Shown here piece after piece: positions 44,252 through 53,376 of a stretch of 64,000 nucleotides of DNA. Position numbers and translations under genes: made by a program. The stretch spans positions 186,001 to 250,000 of the forward strand of contig JAJYUV010000001.1 of assembly GCA_021792355.1 (NCBI GenBank), in the 5' to 3' direction. Source of the DNA: Thermoplasmata archaeon (GTDB taxonomy: Archaea > Thermoplasmatota > Thermoplasmata > Thermoplasmatales > GCA-001856825). The stretch's first letter is position 1. Each line of letters opens with the position of its first letter. Below the pieces are notes generated by a model. It worked only from the letters and a program-made list of their open reading frames with translations, searched no databases and was not told the DNA's origin.

Positions 44252-44978
44252 GATGGTGAAGGAGAACAAGGATGTCTTTACCCTAAAGTTTGAATCAGCC
44301 CTTAATGCCAGACCCGGCCAGTTTCTGATGATATGGGTACCGGGAGGGAAGGAGATTCCAATGTCGATCTCTAACACTTCTGATCCAGCAACAATCACGT
44401 TCCGGACTTTCGGTCAGACAACAAAGACCCTCTCATTACTGAAGAAGGGTGACAGACTCTACTACAGGGGACCTTACGGAAACTCGTATCCGGTCCCTTC
44501 CGGAAGAATCGCATACATTGCGGGCGGGACCGGGCTTGCATCATTGAATGGTATGATACTAAAATACGGAGGGGACGTCTATGTGGGTGCCAGGACAAAG
44601 GATGATTTGTTCCTCCAAAGGAATGGGTACAGGGTAGCGACTGACGATGGATCGGTGGGATTCAAAGGGACGGTAATCGACCTATTCCTTCCGCATGCGG
44701 ATGATTATAACTACATCTTCGTGTGCGGTCCAGAAATGATGATAAAAAACCTCCTAGACAGGATGGATAAGGATATTAAAGCGAAAATCTACATTTCTCT
44801 AGAAAGACTCATGAAATGTGGTGTCGGAATTTGCGACAGCTGCAGTATCAACGGCATACGTGTCTGTAAAGACGGAACTATTTTCAGCGCAGACGAAGTC
44901 AGGAATATGTCGGAATTTGGGCTCTACAAGAGGAATGAATCTGGAAAGATAGAATTCTTTGTGAACGGTAAAAGGTGA
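44229..44978 (+). CDS. pyrK: Dihydroorotate dehydrogenase electron transfer subunit
   Basis: 249 residues of the ferredoxin-NADP reductase superfamily. FAD-binding region PGQFLMIWVP...IPMSIS, NAD-binding IAYIAGGTGLASLNGMI, and a C-terminal [2Fe-2S] site in KCGVGICDSCSINGIRVCKDG with four cysteines. It couples PyrD to NAD. Sequence relatedness to the FNR-like subunit at 50.7 kb is evident (same ending pattern), but that one belongs to the formate dehydrogenase group. Confidence 0.95.
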   Translation: MQHSRVIEMVKENKDVFTLKFESALNARPGQFLMIWVPGGKEIPMSISNTSDPATITFRTFGQTTKTLSLLKKGDRLYYRGPYGNSYPVPSGRIAYIAGGTGLASLNGMILKYGGDVYVGARTKDDLFLQRNGYRVATDDGSVGFKGTVIDLFLPHADDYNYIFVCGPEMMIKNLLDRMDKDIKAKIYISLERLMKCGVGICDSCSINGIRVCKDGTIFSADEVRNMSEFGLYKRNESGKIEFFVNGKR

Positions 44979-44982
44979 TCCC

Positions 44983-45636
44983 CTGAACTTCACCTCGGAC
45001 TATGTATACGTGTCGTTAATTCTGTTGTTGTTACTGATTTATTCTGGTTACGAAGACTTCAGAAAGCGAAAGATCACTACTGTTCCTTTCCTTGTCTTGA
45101 ACGTTTTCTTATTCTTCTATTACCTATTTTCTAATTTCTGGATATCTCTGTTTCTGGTTCCTGTAATTTCAGAATTTTTTGCGGGCAGATTTTCTTTTGC
45201 ATTCTATCTAATTTTAGTTGTTTCCATTATTCTTGAACCATCTGCTCTGACTATATCAATCTCTTATTCTCTTGTCCTCATCAAATTGTTTGGGGTTATT
45301 ATTAAAAATTTTGGAAGAGGCGATGTGAAGGTACTCCAGTCAATCGCTGTTGCATTTCCAGTTTACGTGCACATTCCCCTGATCGACTCACTCTTCCCCC
45401 CAGTCATGTTTGTCATCTTAATCGCAAGCATACTCGGCACTTTCGCATCATACATTTACACTCCTAAGAAGGCCAATTCCATCAGGGGTTTCTCTCCCGG
45501 TCCAACACAAAAGTTATCGGAAACGGAGAAATTCTGGGTGGAAGGATCAAGAAGAGTTTACAAGATCCCCTTTGTCACTTTCATCGCAGTGGGATATTCC
45601 GTTCTCTTTATCCTTTCATCACTCCGATTGGTCTGA
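44983..45636 (+). CDS. Prepilin/preflagellin peptidase-like aspartic protease (A24)
   Basis: Multi-pass membrane protein with the two A24 catalytic aspartates: DFRKRKI after the first helix and GRGDVKVL in the middle. Such enzymes (PibD/FlaK type) cleave class III signal peptides of archaellins and pilins. From the first standard start (GTG at 45010) the product has 208 residues and a short first helix. However GGTGAT lies three bases before a CTG at 44983, which would add LNFTSDYVY and place the helix normally. No pilin or archaellin gene is nearby. The 3-prime end overlaps rtcB. Confidence 0.8.
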   Translation: MNFTSDYVYVSLILLLLLIYSGYEDFRKRKITTVPFLVLNVFLFFYYLFSNFWISLFLVPVISEFFAGRFSFAFYLILVVSIILEPSALTISISYSLVLIKLFGVIIKNFGRGDVKVLQSIAVAFPVYVHIPLIDSLFPPVMFVILIASILGTFASYIYTPKKANSIRGFSPGPTQKLSETEKFWVEGSRRVYKIPFVTFIAVGYSVLFILSSLRLV

Positions 45637-47056
45637 GCTTTGCAACAATTTTTGAAATTCCCGCACATTCCACGGATCTGACAACTTCATCGACATTCTT
45701 GTATGCGAGAGGTGCTTCTTCCTGTAATACATATTTTGTCGCTGCGCGAATGTACGTACCTCTCTCCTCAAGATTCGCGGCAACTGCTTGACTGGTATAC
45801 TGTTTAACCGCACGAGATCTGCTCATTACCCTCCCAGAACCGTGGCATGTCGACCCGAAAGTTTCATCCAGCGCTCTCTGCGTACCCACCAGGACGTAGG
45901 AGAACGTACCCATAGTTCCAGGAATAATCACTGGATGTCCGGTGCTCATATAAAGGGATGGAAGCTCCCTTCTTCCAGCGGGAAATGCTCTGGTCGCTCC
46001 CTTCCGATGAACTATCAGTTCTTTGTTTTTCCCATCTACTGAATGTTCTTCCGCCTTTGCAATATTGTGACAAACATCATAGACGATGTCCATTCCCATG
46101 TCCTCTGGATCTCTTTTGAAAACCGATTTGAAACTTTCTCTGATCCAGTGGGTTATAATTTGTCTATTTGAGAAACCAAAATTGGCAGCCGCTCCCATAG
46201 CACCGATATAGTCCTGGGCCTCGTTCGACTTGTAGGGTACTGAAGCAAGTTGTCTGTCTGGGACGGATAGACCGTATTTCATCATCGCTCCCTCCATGAT
46301 CTCAAGGTAGTCCGTCGCCACTTGGTGACCAAAGCCTCTGGATCCGGTATGTACCATGACCATGACCTGCCCTTCAGAATGTAATCCAAATCTAGCTGCC
46401 GTTTCGTGGTCATATATCTTGTCCACGACTTGAACTTCTAGGAAGTGATTTCCCGCTCCCAAAGATCCAAGCTGTGGAAAACCTCTTGCCCTTGCTTTTT
46501 GGGATACTTTTTCTCTGTTTGCCACTTTCAGAACACCTCCCTCCTCTATTCTTTCAGTATCCCTGGACCATCCATATCCTAGCTTCACTGCCTGATTGAC
46601 CCCCTCTTCCAATAAATTCTCAGAGTCGTCCCGACTCAATTTTAGCTTCCCAGTCCTCCCGACTCCTGAAGGAACGTTAATGAAGATTGTGTCTATAAGC
46701 GGTTTTATGCTGCTTCTCGCTTCTTTTTCTGAAAGATCTGTCCTTATCAGCCTCAGACCACAGTTTATATCGTAACCCACTCCCCCAGGACTGATCACAC
46801 CATCATCCAAATCAAATGCTGCGACTCCTCCTATCGGGAACCCGTAACCGAGATGGATATCTGGCATTGCGATTGACGCTCCAACAATACCAGGAAGTCT
46901 CGAGACATTTACTACCTGGTTAAGTGATTCATCCGAAACTATTCCTTTGATCAGTTCCTTATTGGAGTATATAATACCCGGTACTCTCATTCCCTTTCCT
47001 TGGTCTTTCGGAATCTCCCACTTACAGGGACCAATTTCATTCAGGGGAACAGCCAT
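45608..47056 (-). CDS. rtcB: RNA-splicing ligase RtcB
   Basis: 482 residues. GTP- and Mn-dependent ligase that joins tRNA exon halves after endonuclease cleavage. Seen: VGYDINCGLRL with metal-binding Asp96 and Cys99, GSLGAGNHFLEVQ, HTGSRGFGHQ, and the guanylated His405 in STCHGSGRVMSR. No intein interrupts it. It converges with the prepilin peptidase-like gene, overlapping by 29 bases, and is divergent from the MobA-like gene. Confidence 0.97.
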   Translation of the reverse strand: MAVPLNEIGPCKWEIPKDQGKGMRVPGIIYSNKELIKGIVSDESLNQVVNVSRLPGIVGASIAMPDIHLGYGFPIGGVAAFDLDDGVISPGGVGYDINCGLRLIRTDLSEKEARSSIKPLIDTIFINVPSGVGRTGKLKLSRDDSENLLEEGVNQAVKLGYGWSRDTERIEEGGVLKVANREKVSQKARARGFPQLGSLGAGNHFLEVQVVDKIYDHETAARFGLHSEGQVMVMVHTGSRGFGHQVATDYLEIMEGAMMKYGLSVPDRQLASVPYKSNEAQDYIGAMGAAANFGFSNRQIITHWIRESFKSVFKRDPEDMGMDIVYDVCHNIAKAEEHSVDGKNKELIVHRKGATRAFPAGRRELPSLYMSTGHPVIIPGTMGTFSYVLVGTQRALDETFGSTCHGSGRVMSRSRAVKQYTSQAVAANLEERGTYIRAATKYVLQEEAPLAYKNVDEVVRSVECAGISKIVAKLRPIGVMKG

Positions 47057-47140
47057 GCTTACCGAATAAGCAATTAGCTATAATCGTTATCGCAGTCTTT
47101 CAGAAGAATTTAGAACCCGCTAAGTCATTCACGATTGTAA

Positions 47141-47701
47141 GTGAAAGCAGTAATATTCGTTAAGCAAAGTCGGAGATTGCCTGGAAAGCATCTTATGATC
47201 ATTTGCGGAGTGCCAATGATCAATAGAATTTACACTACAATTGAACACACAGGATTATTTGAATCTGTCATCGTATATTCAAAATACAGCAATCTCCAGC
47301 TCGACGGCTGTCTAGTCGAAAGAGACCTTACTACGGGGACGTTGATTGATTCAATCCTCGAGTCGATAAGAATTTTTGGTGAATTTTTAGCCGTCGGTGG
47401 AGATATGCCTCTATTAGATGCACAGACAATTTCAGAGTTGGTCTCAAAGTACAATGGAACCCCTTTGGCCGCAGTAGACTCAGAAGGCACTGTGGAGCCT
47501 CTTTTTGCAATCTACAACGAGCAGATATATGACGAATTGCTGAAATCATCCAAAAACACCAAACGAATATTCGGATTTGTGAGTGAAAGGTTCCGTCTGA
47601 TCCACATGAATCGAAAATTGAGCAGAAAACTGATGAACGTTAATACTCCTGAGGACTTGGAAAAGGCGCGAGCCGCCGCCCACTGCATTCATGAAAAATA
47701 G
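47141..47701 (+). CDS. mobA: MobA-like nucleotidyltransferase
   Basis: 186 residues starting with GTG. N-terminal KQSRRLPGKHLMIICGVPMI is a variant of the LAGG-S-R-G-K nucleotide-binding motif, here with VKQSRRLPGK, followed by AVGGDMPLLDAQTISELV containing the metal-binding Asp. Position just ahead of the formate dehydrogenase genes supports a role in attaching GMP to molybdopterin. The altered first motif leaves open another nucleotidyl acceptor. Confidence 0.75.
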   Translation: MKAVIFVKQSRRLPGKHLMIICGVPMINRIYTTIEHTGLFESVIVYSKYSNLQLDGCLVERDLTTGTLIDSILESIRIFGEFLAVGGDMPLLDAQTISELVSKYNGTPLAAVDSEGTVEPLFAIYNEQIYDELLKSSKNTKRIFGFVSERFRLIHMNRKLSRKLMNVNTPEDLEKARAAAHCIHEK

Positions 47702-47743
47702 GTATTAAGATAACTGTTTATACCTCACAGCAATAAAGTAAGA

Positions 47744-49756
47744 GTGTCTGTTCTAACCGTATGTCCTTACTGTGGGACTGGTTGCCAGATAGTCGTAAAT
47801 GACCTGGGCGTAGGAGAACGGGTTATCGGATATTCTAAATCTCCTGTAAACGAGGGAAAACTTTGCATAAAGGGCTCATCGGGTCTGTCCTATAATTCTT
47901 CCCGGGAGAGACTAAAATTTCCCCTGATCAAGAGGAACGGAAATTTTGTGAGGGCATCTTGGAATGAGGTCCTAGGAGAGACATCTCGAAGGCTCACTGA
48001 AATCATCAGGCAATACGGACCAGATTCAGTGGCATTTCAGTCATCTGCGAAGTGTACCAACGAAGAGAACTATCTGATGCAGAAAATAGCGAGAATGATA
48101 GGAACCAACAATATCGATCACTGCGCAAGAAGCTGTCATAGTCCTACCGCTCTTGGATTGATTTCTACCCTGGGCGCCGGAGCGGCCACTGGCTCAATAA
48201 AGAGCCTTGAAGATTCAAGGACATACTTTGTTATTGGTTCCAACACGACGGAGCAACATCCAATTATAGGAACAAGAATCTTAAATGGAAGAAGGATGGG
48301 AAAGAATCTGATTGTAGCAGACCCAAGGAGGACTCAACTTGCAGAAAATGCGACCATCCACCTGCAATTCAATCCCGGAACAGATATAGCACTACTGAAC
48401 TCATTGATGCATGTAATTCTAGAGAAGCACTGGGAAGACGAGAAGTTCATTGCTGAAAGAACAGTTGGTTTCCTAGAGCTGAAGAATGAGCTAGACAAAT
48501 ACTCTCCAGAGAAGACTGAAGGAGTCACGGGAATCAAACCTGATCTGCTGAGAAAAGCAGCAGAGATGATTGCCCTGGAGAGACCAACTGCCATACTCTA
48601 CGCAATGGGAATCACGCAACACATTCATGGAACTGAAAATGTGATGTCTGTCTCCAACCTAGCCCTGATCACGGGAAACTTGGGAAAGAGAGGATCGGGG
48701 ATATTTCCCCTGAGAGGTCAAAACAATGTTCAGGGATCCTCAGATATGGGTGCACTTTCGGAATGGTACCCCGGATACGTTTCAGTCGATTCTCCAAGGG
48801 TCGAAACATTCGAGAAACTCTGGCAAAGGACCCTCCCAAGAAAGAAGGGCCTCACCCTTTCCGAAATGTTCGATGCGGCTGCTGACGGGGAGATAAAGGC
48901 AATCTATGTGATGGGTGAAAATCCACTCGTGACAGAGACAGCTATAAGCGATGTCGAAAAAGGCATCGAAAACTTGGAACTGTTTGTAGTTCAAGACGTT
49001 TTCATGACGCTAACTGCGGGTCTAGCGGATGTCGTGCTCCCAGCATCCACTTCCCTAGAAAAGGAGGGAACATTCACAAACACTGAGAGAAGAATACAAA
49101 AAGTAAGCAAGGTTTACGATGGTCCGGGTGAGTCAAAACCAGACTGGTGGATACTGAATGAGATAGGAAAAAGAGTGGCAGGAATGCAGAACTATGGTTC
49201 TCCTTCCGAGATATTCGACGAAATCAGAAGGGCGGTCCCCAGTTATTCGGGAGCGTCCTACGAAAACATCCACCCCGTTGGAAAACAATGGCCAATAAAC
49301 GCAGATAACCCCGAAGGGACAGAAATACTCCATACCGTTTCGTTTCCTATAGGTAAGGCCAGACTAGTTCCAATTCCCTACGGTCCCCCCGCAGAAGTAG
49401 CTGACGATAAATACAACATGATCATGACAACCGGTAGGAATTACTTCCAATACCACTCAGGAACTATGAGCAGACGGGCTGACCTACTTGAGAGAGAGTC
49501 TCCCGGACCCTATGTTGAGATAAACCCCGCTGATGCAAATAGGTTAGGAATCAAGGACTCTCAGTACATCACCATCGAGTCCAGACACGGATCAATCAAG
49601 TCAAGATCTAGAATTACGGACAAGGTTCCAGAAGGAGTAGTGTTTGCACCGTTCCACTATGATGAATCAAGAGTAAACAGGTTGGTAGGAAAGGAGTTAG
49701 ACCCAAAGTCCAAGATACCGGAATTTAAGGTCGTTGCAGTGAGGTTGTCGGCTTGA
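47744..49756 (+). CDS. fdhA: Formate dehydrogenase alpha-like molybdopterin (Mo/W) oxidoreductase
   Basis: 670 residues, GTG start. [4Fe-4S] ligands Cys7, 10, 14 and 41; CIKG keeps the electron-relay Lys; Cys131 in CARSCHSP is at the metal-ligand position that is Sec or Cys in formate dehydrogenases; the C-terminal dinucleotide-binding domain is complete (MIMTTGRNYFQYHSGTMSRR). It lacks the extra ferredoxin domain of longer forms. Likely oxidises formate or reduces CO2 in the cytosol, no Tat signal visible. First of a three-gene set with HydB-like and FNR-like subunits. A TATA-like element lies 22-32 bases upstream. Confidence 0.9.
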   Translation: MSVLTVCPYCGTGCQIVVNDLGVGERVIGYSKSPVNEGKLCIKGSSGLSYNSSRERLKFPLIKRNGNFVRASWNEVLGETSRRLTEIIRQYGPDSVAFQSSAKCTNEENYLMQKIARMIGTNNIDHCARSCHSPTALGLISTLGAGAATGSIKSLEDSRTYFVIGSNTTEQHPIIGTRILNGRRMGKNLIVADPRRTQLAENATIHLQFNPGTDIALLNSLMHVILEKHWEDEKFIAERTVGFLELKNELDKYSPEKTEGVTGIKPDLLRKAAEMIALERPTAILYAMGITQHIHGTENVMSVSNLALITGNLGKRGSGIFPLRGQNNVQGSSDMGALSEWYPGYVSVDSPRVETFEKLWQRTLPRKKGLTLSEMFDAAADGEIKAIYVMGENPLVTETAISDVEKGIENLELFVVQDVFMTLTAGLADVVLPASTSLEKEGTFTNTERRIQKVSKVYDGPGESKPDWWILNEIGKRVAGMQNYGSPSEIFDEIRRAVPSYSGASYENIHPVGKQWPINADNPEGTEILHTVSFPIGKARLVPIPYGPPAEVADDKYNMIMTTGRNYFQYHSGTMSRRADLLERESPGPYVEINPADANRLGIKDSQYITIESRHGSIKSRSRITDKVPEGVVFAPFHYDESRVNRLVGKELDPKSKIPEFKVVAVRLSA

Positions 49757-50670
49757 ATTACCTGTTGACGAAGGACGAAATGAAGGAGGCATTCGACTCT
49801 ATATCCAGAGATTTTGAAACGTTTGGAGCATTGGAGCAGGACGGGGAGATCTTGTTCGATAGAGTTGAGACTTTCGATAAGATATCTGAAAAGCGATCTA
49901 GATATGCCCCAAAGGAGTTTCTCATGGGCAGAAATGAAAACGTGCTGGTCCTCAAAGATTACAAAAAGATTGCCCTCTTTGGTATAAAGAGCTGTGACTT
50001 GAAGGGATTCTATATAATGGATAAACAGGTCCTCGGGAAGGACCCTTTTTATACGGGGAAGAGAAAGAACACTCTTTTTGCCAACTTTGTCTGCAATGAA
50101 CCGTGTGAAGGAGGTTTCTGCACCAGTTTTGGTGGTCCTGTTCTCGATACATACGACCTGCAGATACTAAGGGAGGGAGAGAAGTATCACGTAATGGCGT
50201 CTCAAAAATACGATGGATACTTTGACTCATTTCAAAAGGAAGATGACTCATACTTTCGAGAATTTAACAGGAAGTTCAACGAAAAGATGAAGATCCTTCC
50301 AGTAGAGGGATTGGAAGGGAGGATGAAGTGGAACTCTCCACTATGGAAGGAATATGCATCCCGATGCATATCCTGCGGAGCCTGCAATTTTTCGTGTCCC
50401 ACCTGTTACTGTTTTGATCTGTACGATGACGGTGATGAAAGAAAGAGAGAGTGGGATTCTTGCATACTGACCGGTTTCACTACTTCTTCTGCGGGAAACG
50501 TACGTAAGGGACTTGACGAAAGGCTGAGGCAGAGATTCTATCACAAATTCGTTTATTTCAAGAGATCGAAGGATACCTACCTCTGTACGGGGTGCAACAG
50601 GTGTGTTGAAGACTGTCCTGTGGGAATAGACATAAAGGAGGTGATAACTCACGATTACTCTGCAGAATGA
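49753..50670 (+). CDS. Iron-sulfur subunit, HydB/AsrA-like
   Basis: 305 residues starting with TTG that overlaps the fdhA stop. Contains KSCDLKGFYIMDKQ and two C-terminal [4Fe-4S] motifs, CISCGACNFSCPTCYC and CTGCNRCVEDCPVG. This is the family of sulfhydrogenase beta subunits and anaerobic sulfite reductase AsrA, also used as electron carriers by some archaeal formate dehydrogenases. It would relay electrons between FdhA and the FNR-like subunit. No hydrogenase large or small subunit is present in the window. Confidence 0.88.
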   Translation: MNYLLTKDEMKEAFDSISRDFETFGALEQDGEILFDRVETFDKISEKRSRYAPKEFLMGRNENVLVLKDYKKIALFGIKSCDLKGFYIMDKQVLGKDPFYTGKRKNTLFANFVCNEPCEGGFCTSFGGPVLDTYDLQILREGEKYHVMASQKYDGYFDSFQKEDDSYFREFNRKFNEKMKILPVEGLEGRMKWNSPLWKEYASRCISCGACNFSCPTCYCFDLYDDGDERKREWDSCILTGFTTSSAGNVRKGLDERLRQRFYHKFVYFKRSKDTYLCTGCNRCVEDCPVGIDIKEVITHDYSAE

Positions 50671-51436
50671 ATATCGCCCCAACATTCTTGATGTAACCGA
50701 AACAAATCAGGAGAGTTCTGACGTCTACACCATCGAACTCAATGGGAAGAATAATGGCAGTTCAGGTCAGTTCTTCATGCTTTCTCTGCAAGGAGTTGGC
50801 GAGGCCCCGATATCGGTAGCGTCTGGATTTGGAAGAAATCTGGTCTTCACGATCAGGGACATAGGGTCTGTAACGTCACGCCTTAGGGACTCGAAACGCG
50901 TGGGAGTGAGGGGACCTTATGGCACTCACTGGCCATGGAAGGAGCATGATGAAATTGTGGCAGTCGCAGGTGGAATAGGTATTCCACCAATCAGAAGCCT
51001 AATAGAAGAAATGGTAGGTGAAGGAAGAGGAAAGGATTTGGAAGTGCTTTACGGGGCAAGGAGGCCATCAGATATAGTCTATAAGAAAGAGATCAGAGAA
51101 TGGGAAAAATCGGTCAACTTTCAGATCACCGTCGATAGAGGAGACTCTGGATGGCAAGGTAATGTTGGATTTGTCCCGACACTTTTGAAGAAAGTTCACC
51201 TGAGCAAGATGTCTGCCTTATTCATCATCGGCCCTCCTCTTATGATGATGAATACTGTAAAAGAGGCTCTTGCACTTGGCTATAGGGAGGACAGAATCTA
51301 CATTTCATTAGAAAGAAGAATGGAGTGCGGAATAGGTGTATGTGGTCACTGCAACGTCGGCGAATTCTACGTATGCGAGGATGGCCCCATCTTCAAATAC
51401 TCAAGAGTGAGAGAGGAAAAAGAGTTATTTCTCTAG
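50654..51436 (+). CDS. FNR-like FAD/NAD(P)-binding subunit, HydG/AsrB-like, with non-standard start
   Basis: About 260 residues. The first ATG in frame (50777) lies inside the FAD domain, whereas conserved family sequence NEYRPNILDV continues upstream to about 50663. In that region there is no ATG, GTG or TTG, yet GGAGGTGAT (50637-50645) is an excellent ribosome site; candidates are ACG 50651, ATT 50654 or CTG 50660. I use 50654 provisionally. The protein has VAVAGGIGIPPIRSLIEEM for NAD(P) and a C-terminal [2Fe-2S] site in ECGIGVCGHCNVG...VC. It should link the formate dehydrogenase to NAD(P). A sequencing error cannot be excluded. Confidence 0.85.
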   Translation: MTLQNEYRPNILDVTETNQESSDVYTIELNGKNNGSSGQFFMLSLQGVGEAPISVASGFGRNLVFTIRDIGSVTSRLRDSKRVGVRGPYGTHWPWKEHDEIVAVAGGIGIPPIRSLIEEMVGEGRGKDLEVLYGARRPSDIVYKKEIREWEKSVNFQITVDRGDSGWQGNVGFVPTLLKKVHLSKMSALFIIGPPLMMMNTVKEALALGYREDRIYISLERRMECGIGVCGHCNVGEFYVCEDGPIFKYSRVREEKELFL

Positions 51437-53289
51437 ACCTCTATACCCAACTCCCTTAGCACGCTTTCGCTTGGTTTCCCATCTTCATCGACCCCAACTT
51501 CTTCGAGATAATCTTTTACAAGGGTTTTATAATCTACTGTTACCGAACCCGTCGGGCCCTTCCCTAGAGGTGGATTTCCAATAATCCTTCCGTTTGGAGT
51601 GATTTTCCACGGGTTGACTCCCGCTTTGTAATTGAAGAGGTACCTTGCAACCTGTATTCTCTTTCCAGCTGCCATGAGCTCGTCGGGAGTCATATCCCAC
51701 CCAGCAATGGCCTTGAAAAGCTTAAGGTAGGGAAAGCTATTTGGCCAGACGGCAGTCGAAAACTGGCACATTCCTGTTGAATTCATAATTTGCATTCCAT
51801 AAACGGAAAGTGCCTGTATCTTTCCTTTGCCAGAATATTCGTATCTTTCTATCTTCCTTCCAGACCAAGGTCCGTATTCAAAAGGAAGAGTGAGTTTTCC
51901 ACCCTCATCAAATCCAATTCCTCCAGCTGTATGTCTTCCCGGAGTTGGATCAGCAAGATAAGTGGTCGCCAGACTTGGCATCAGTTTCGGGTCGTGCATA
52001 GGCAGATCCTGTCCTTGAACATGCATTGCGAATTCACCACTACTCTTTCCTATAATCTTAGATGCATTTGCTGCTCCGTTCCCAAGTACCGAGCCTATGC
52101 CTTCCCCTGTAGCAATAAGCTTGACCATCTTTACCATAGCGTCGCCATCTCCGAATCCTATCTTGAAGCCTATGTCCTTTTCAGTCAGTATCCCTTTCTC
52201 AAAGCACTCATTTGCAAACGCTATCACCGCGCCGGTAGATATAATGTCCAGTCCTTCTATGTTGCAGAGTTCGAATGCCATTGCCATAGCATCCAAATCA
52301 GATACAAGATTCAGTCCCCCAAAGGAACCCGTTCCTTCGTACTCCAGTCTGTGACCTTCCAGCGGACCATACTTCGTGTTTCTTCTGACGTGCCCTCCGC
52401 ACGCGAGCGTGCACTGTGCACATCCGTAAGACCTCAACTTATCCTTTGCAATTTCCCTGCCACTGATCTTTGCAGCATTCTCTTCCCCGTAATCTACCAG
52501 ACCAGCTCCAGCCCAGTTCTTTATCGGAGTATCTCCATTTAAGTGGGCTGCTTCGGTAATATCAGTAGTCCCATAAAGTTGCCACGGCCTGGCTAGTTCG
52601 ATATTCTTTGCAAATTGTATCTGAATCTCCCTGTTGGTGAGCCTAAGCATTTCTTTGTCAAATGGTTCTACCTTTCGAGTGCCTCTAGTTATTATCCCCT
52701 TCAGTTTCTTTGAGCCCATGACCGCAGCCAGCCCAGACCTTCCGGCAGCGCGACCATAATCGTTCATTATAGAGGCCAAAAGCATCTTCTTCTCTCCAGG
52801 AACTCCAATGACCAAGGCCTGTCCATTTGGTTCACTCCTCTTGAGGAAGTCTTCTGTTTCGTATGCATTTTTTCCCCATATTTCAGAGGCATCCTCTAGG
52901 GAGTACCTCCCGTCGACCAACTTGAAATAAACAGGTTTCTTGGAGATGCCCCTGAAGAAGAGTGCATCAAATCCAGAGTTCTTCAGTTCCGGTCCAAATT
53001 TTCCACCGCAGTTCGAATCTCCCCACGTGCCTGTATAAGGAGACTTTGCGACTACCTCAAATCTTCCACCTAGCGGAACGGAATGGCTATTGAATATGCC
53101 CGTCATTACACCAAATATGTTGTCCGGTCCGAGAGGATCCTCTTTACCATCCATCTCTCTGTTCAACATATAAACTCCAAGTCCGTAACCAGTCAGGTAT
53201 TTTCTGTAAATATCTTCAGGGACTAATTCCTCCTTGAAGCTTGAATCATCCAAATCGATCCAAAGCACTTTTCCGTTAACCCCATACAT
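51433..53289 (-). CDS. aor: Aldehyde:ferredoxin oxidoreductase (tungsten)
   Basis: 618 residues. N-terminal AOR domain with PLGGRFEVVAKSPYTGTWGDSNCGG, the pterin-binding GRAAGRSGLAAVMGSKKLK, cubane cluster cysteines 290, 293 and 297 in CAQCTLAC and Cys508 in STGMCQFS. This pattern fits tungsten-dependent aldehyde oxidation to acid with ferredoxin as acceptor. It lies tail to tail with the FNR-like subunit gene and head to head with the tungstate-type transporter genes, a natural context. Confidence 0.95.
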   Translation of the reverse strand: MYGVNGKVLWIDLDDSSFKEELVPEDIYRKYLTGYGLGVYMLNREMDGKEDPLGPDNIFGVMTGIFNSHSVPLGGRFEVVAKSPYTGTWGDSNCGGKFGPELKNSGFDALFFRGISKKPVYFKLVDGRYSLEDASEIWGKNAYETEDFLKRSEPNGQALVIGVPGEKKMLLASIMNDYGRAAGRSGLAAVMGSKKLKGIITRGTRKVEPFDKEMLRLTNREIQIQFAKNIELARPWQLYGTTDITEAAHLNGDTPIKNWAGAGLVDYGEENAAKISGREIAKDKLRSYGCAQCTLACGGHVRRNTKYGPLEGHRLEYEGTGSFGGLNLVSDLDAMAMAFELCNIEGLDIISTGAVIAFANECFEKGILTEKDIGFKIGFGDGDAMVKMVKLIATGEGIGSVLGNGAANASKIIGKSSGEFAMHVQGQDLPMHDPKLMPSLATTYLADPTPGRHTAGGIGFDEGGKLTLPFEYGPWSGRKIERYEYSGKGKIQALSVYGMQIMNSTGMCQFSTAVWPNSFPYLKLFKAIAGWDMTPDELMAAGKRIQVARYLFNYKAGVNPWKITPNGRIIGNPPLGKGPTGSVTVDYKTLVKDYLEEVGVDEDGKPSESVLRELGIEV

Positions 53290-53376
53290 AATATAGGATT
53301 GGTAACTGGATATATATCATTTTGTCAGTCTCGAACCGTTGGAAGAGACTCATCTCAGGACCAATCAGAATAAATA

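Noticed and set aside
51790..52542. 250-codon plus-strand frame inside the AOR gene
   Set aside because: Lies opposite strongly conserved AOR motifs; composition rich in Ser, Arg and Cys is typical of antisense frames.
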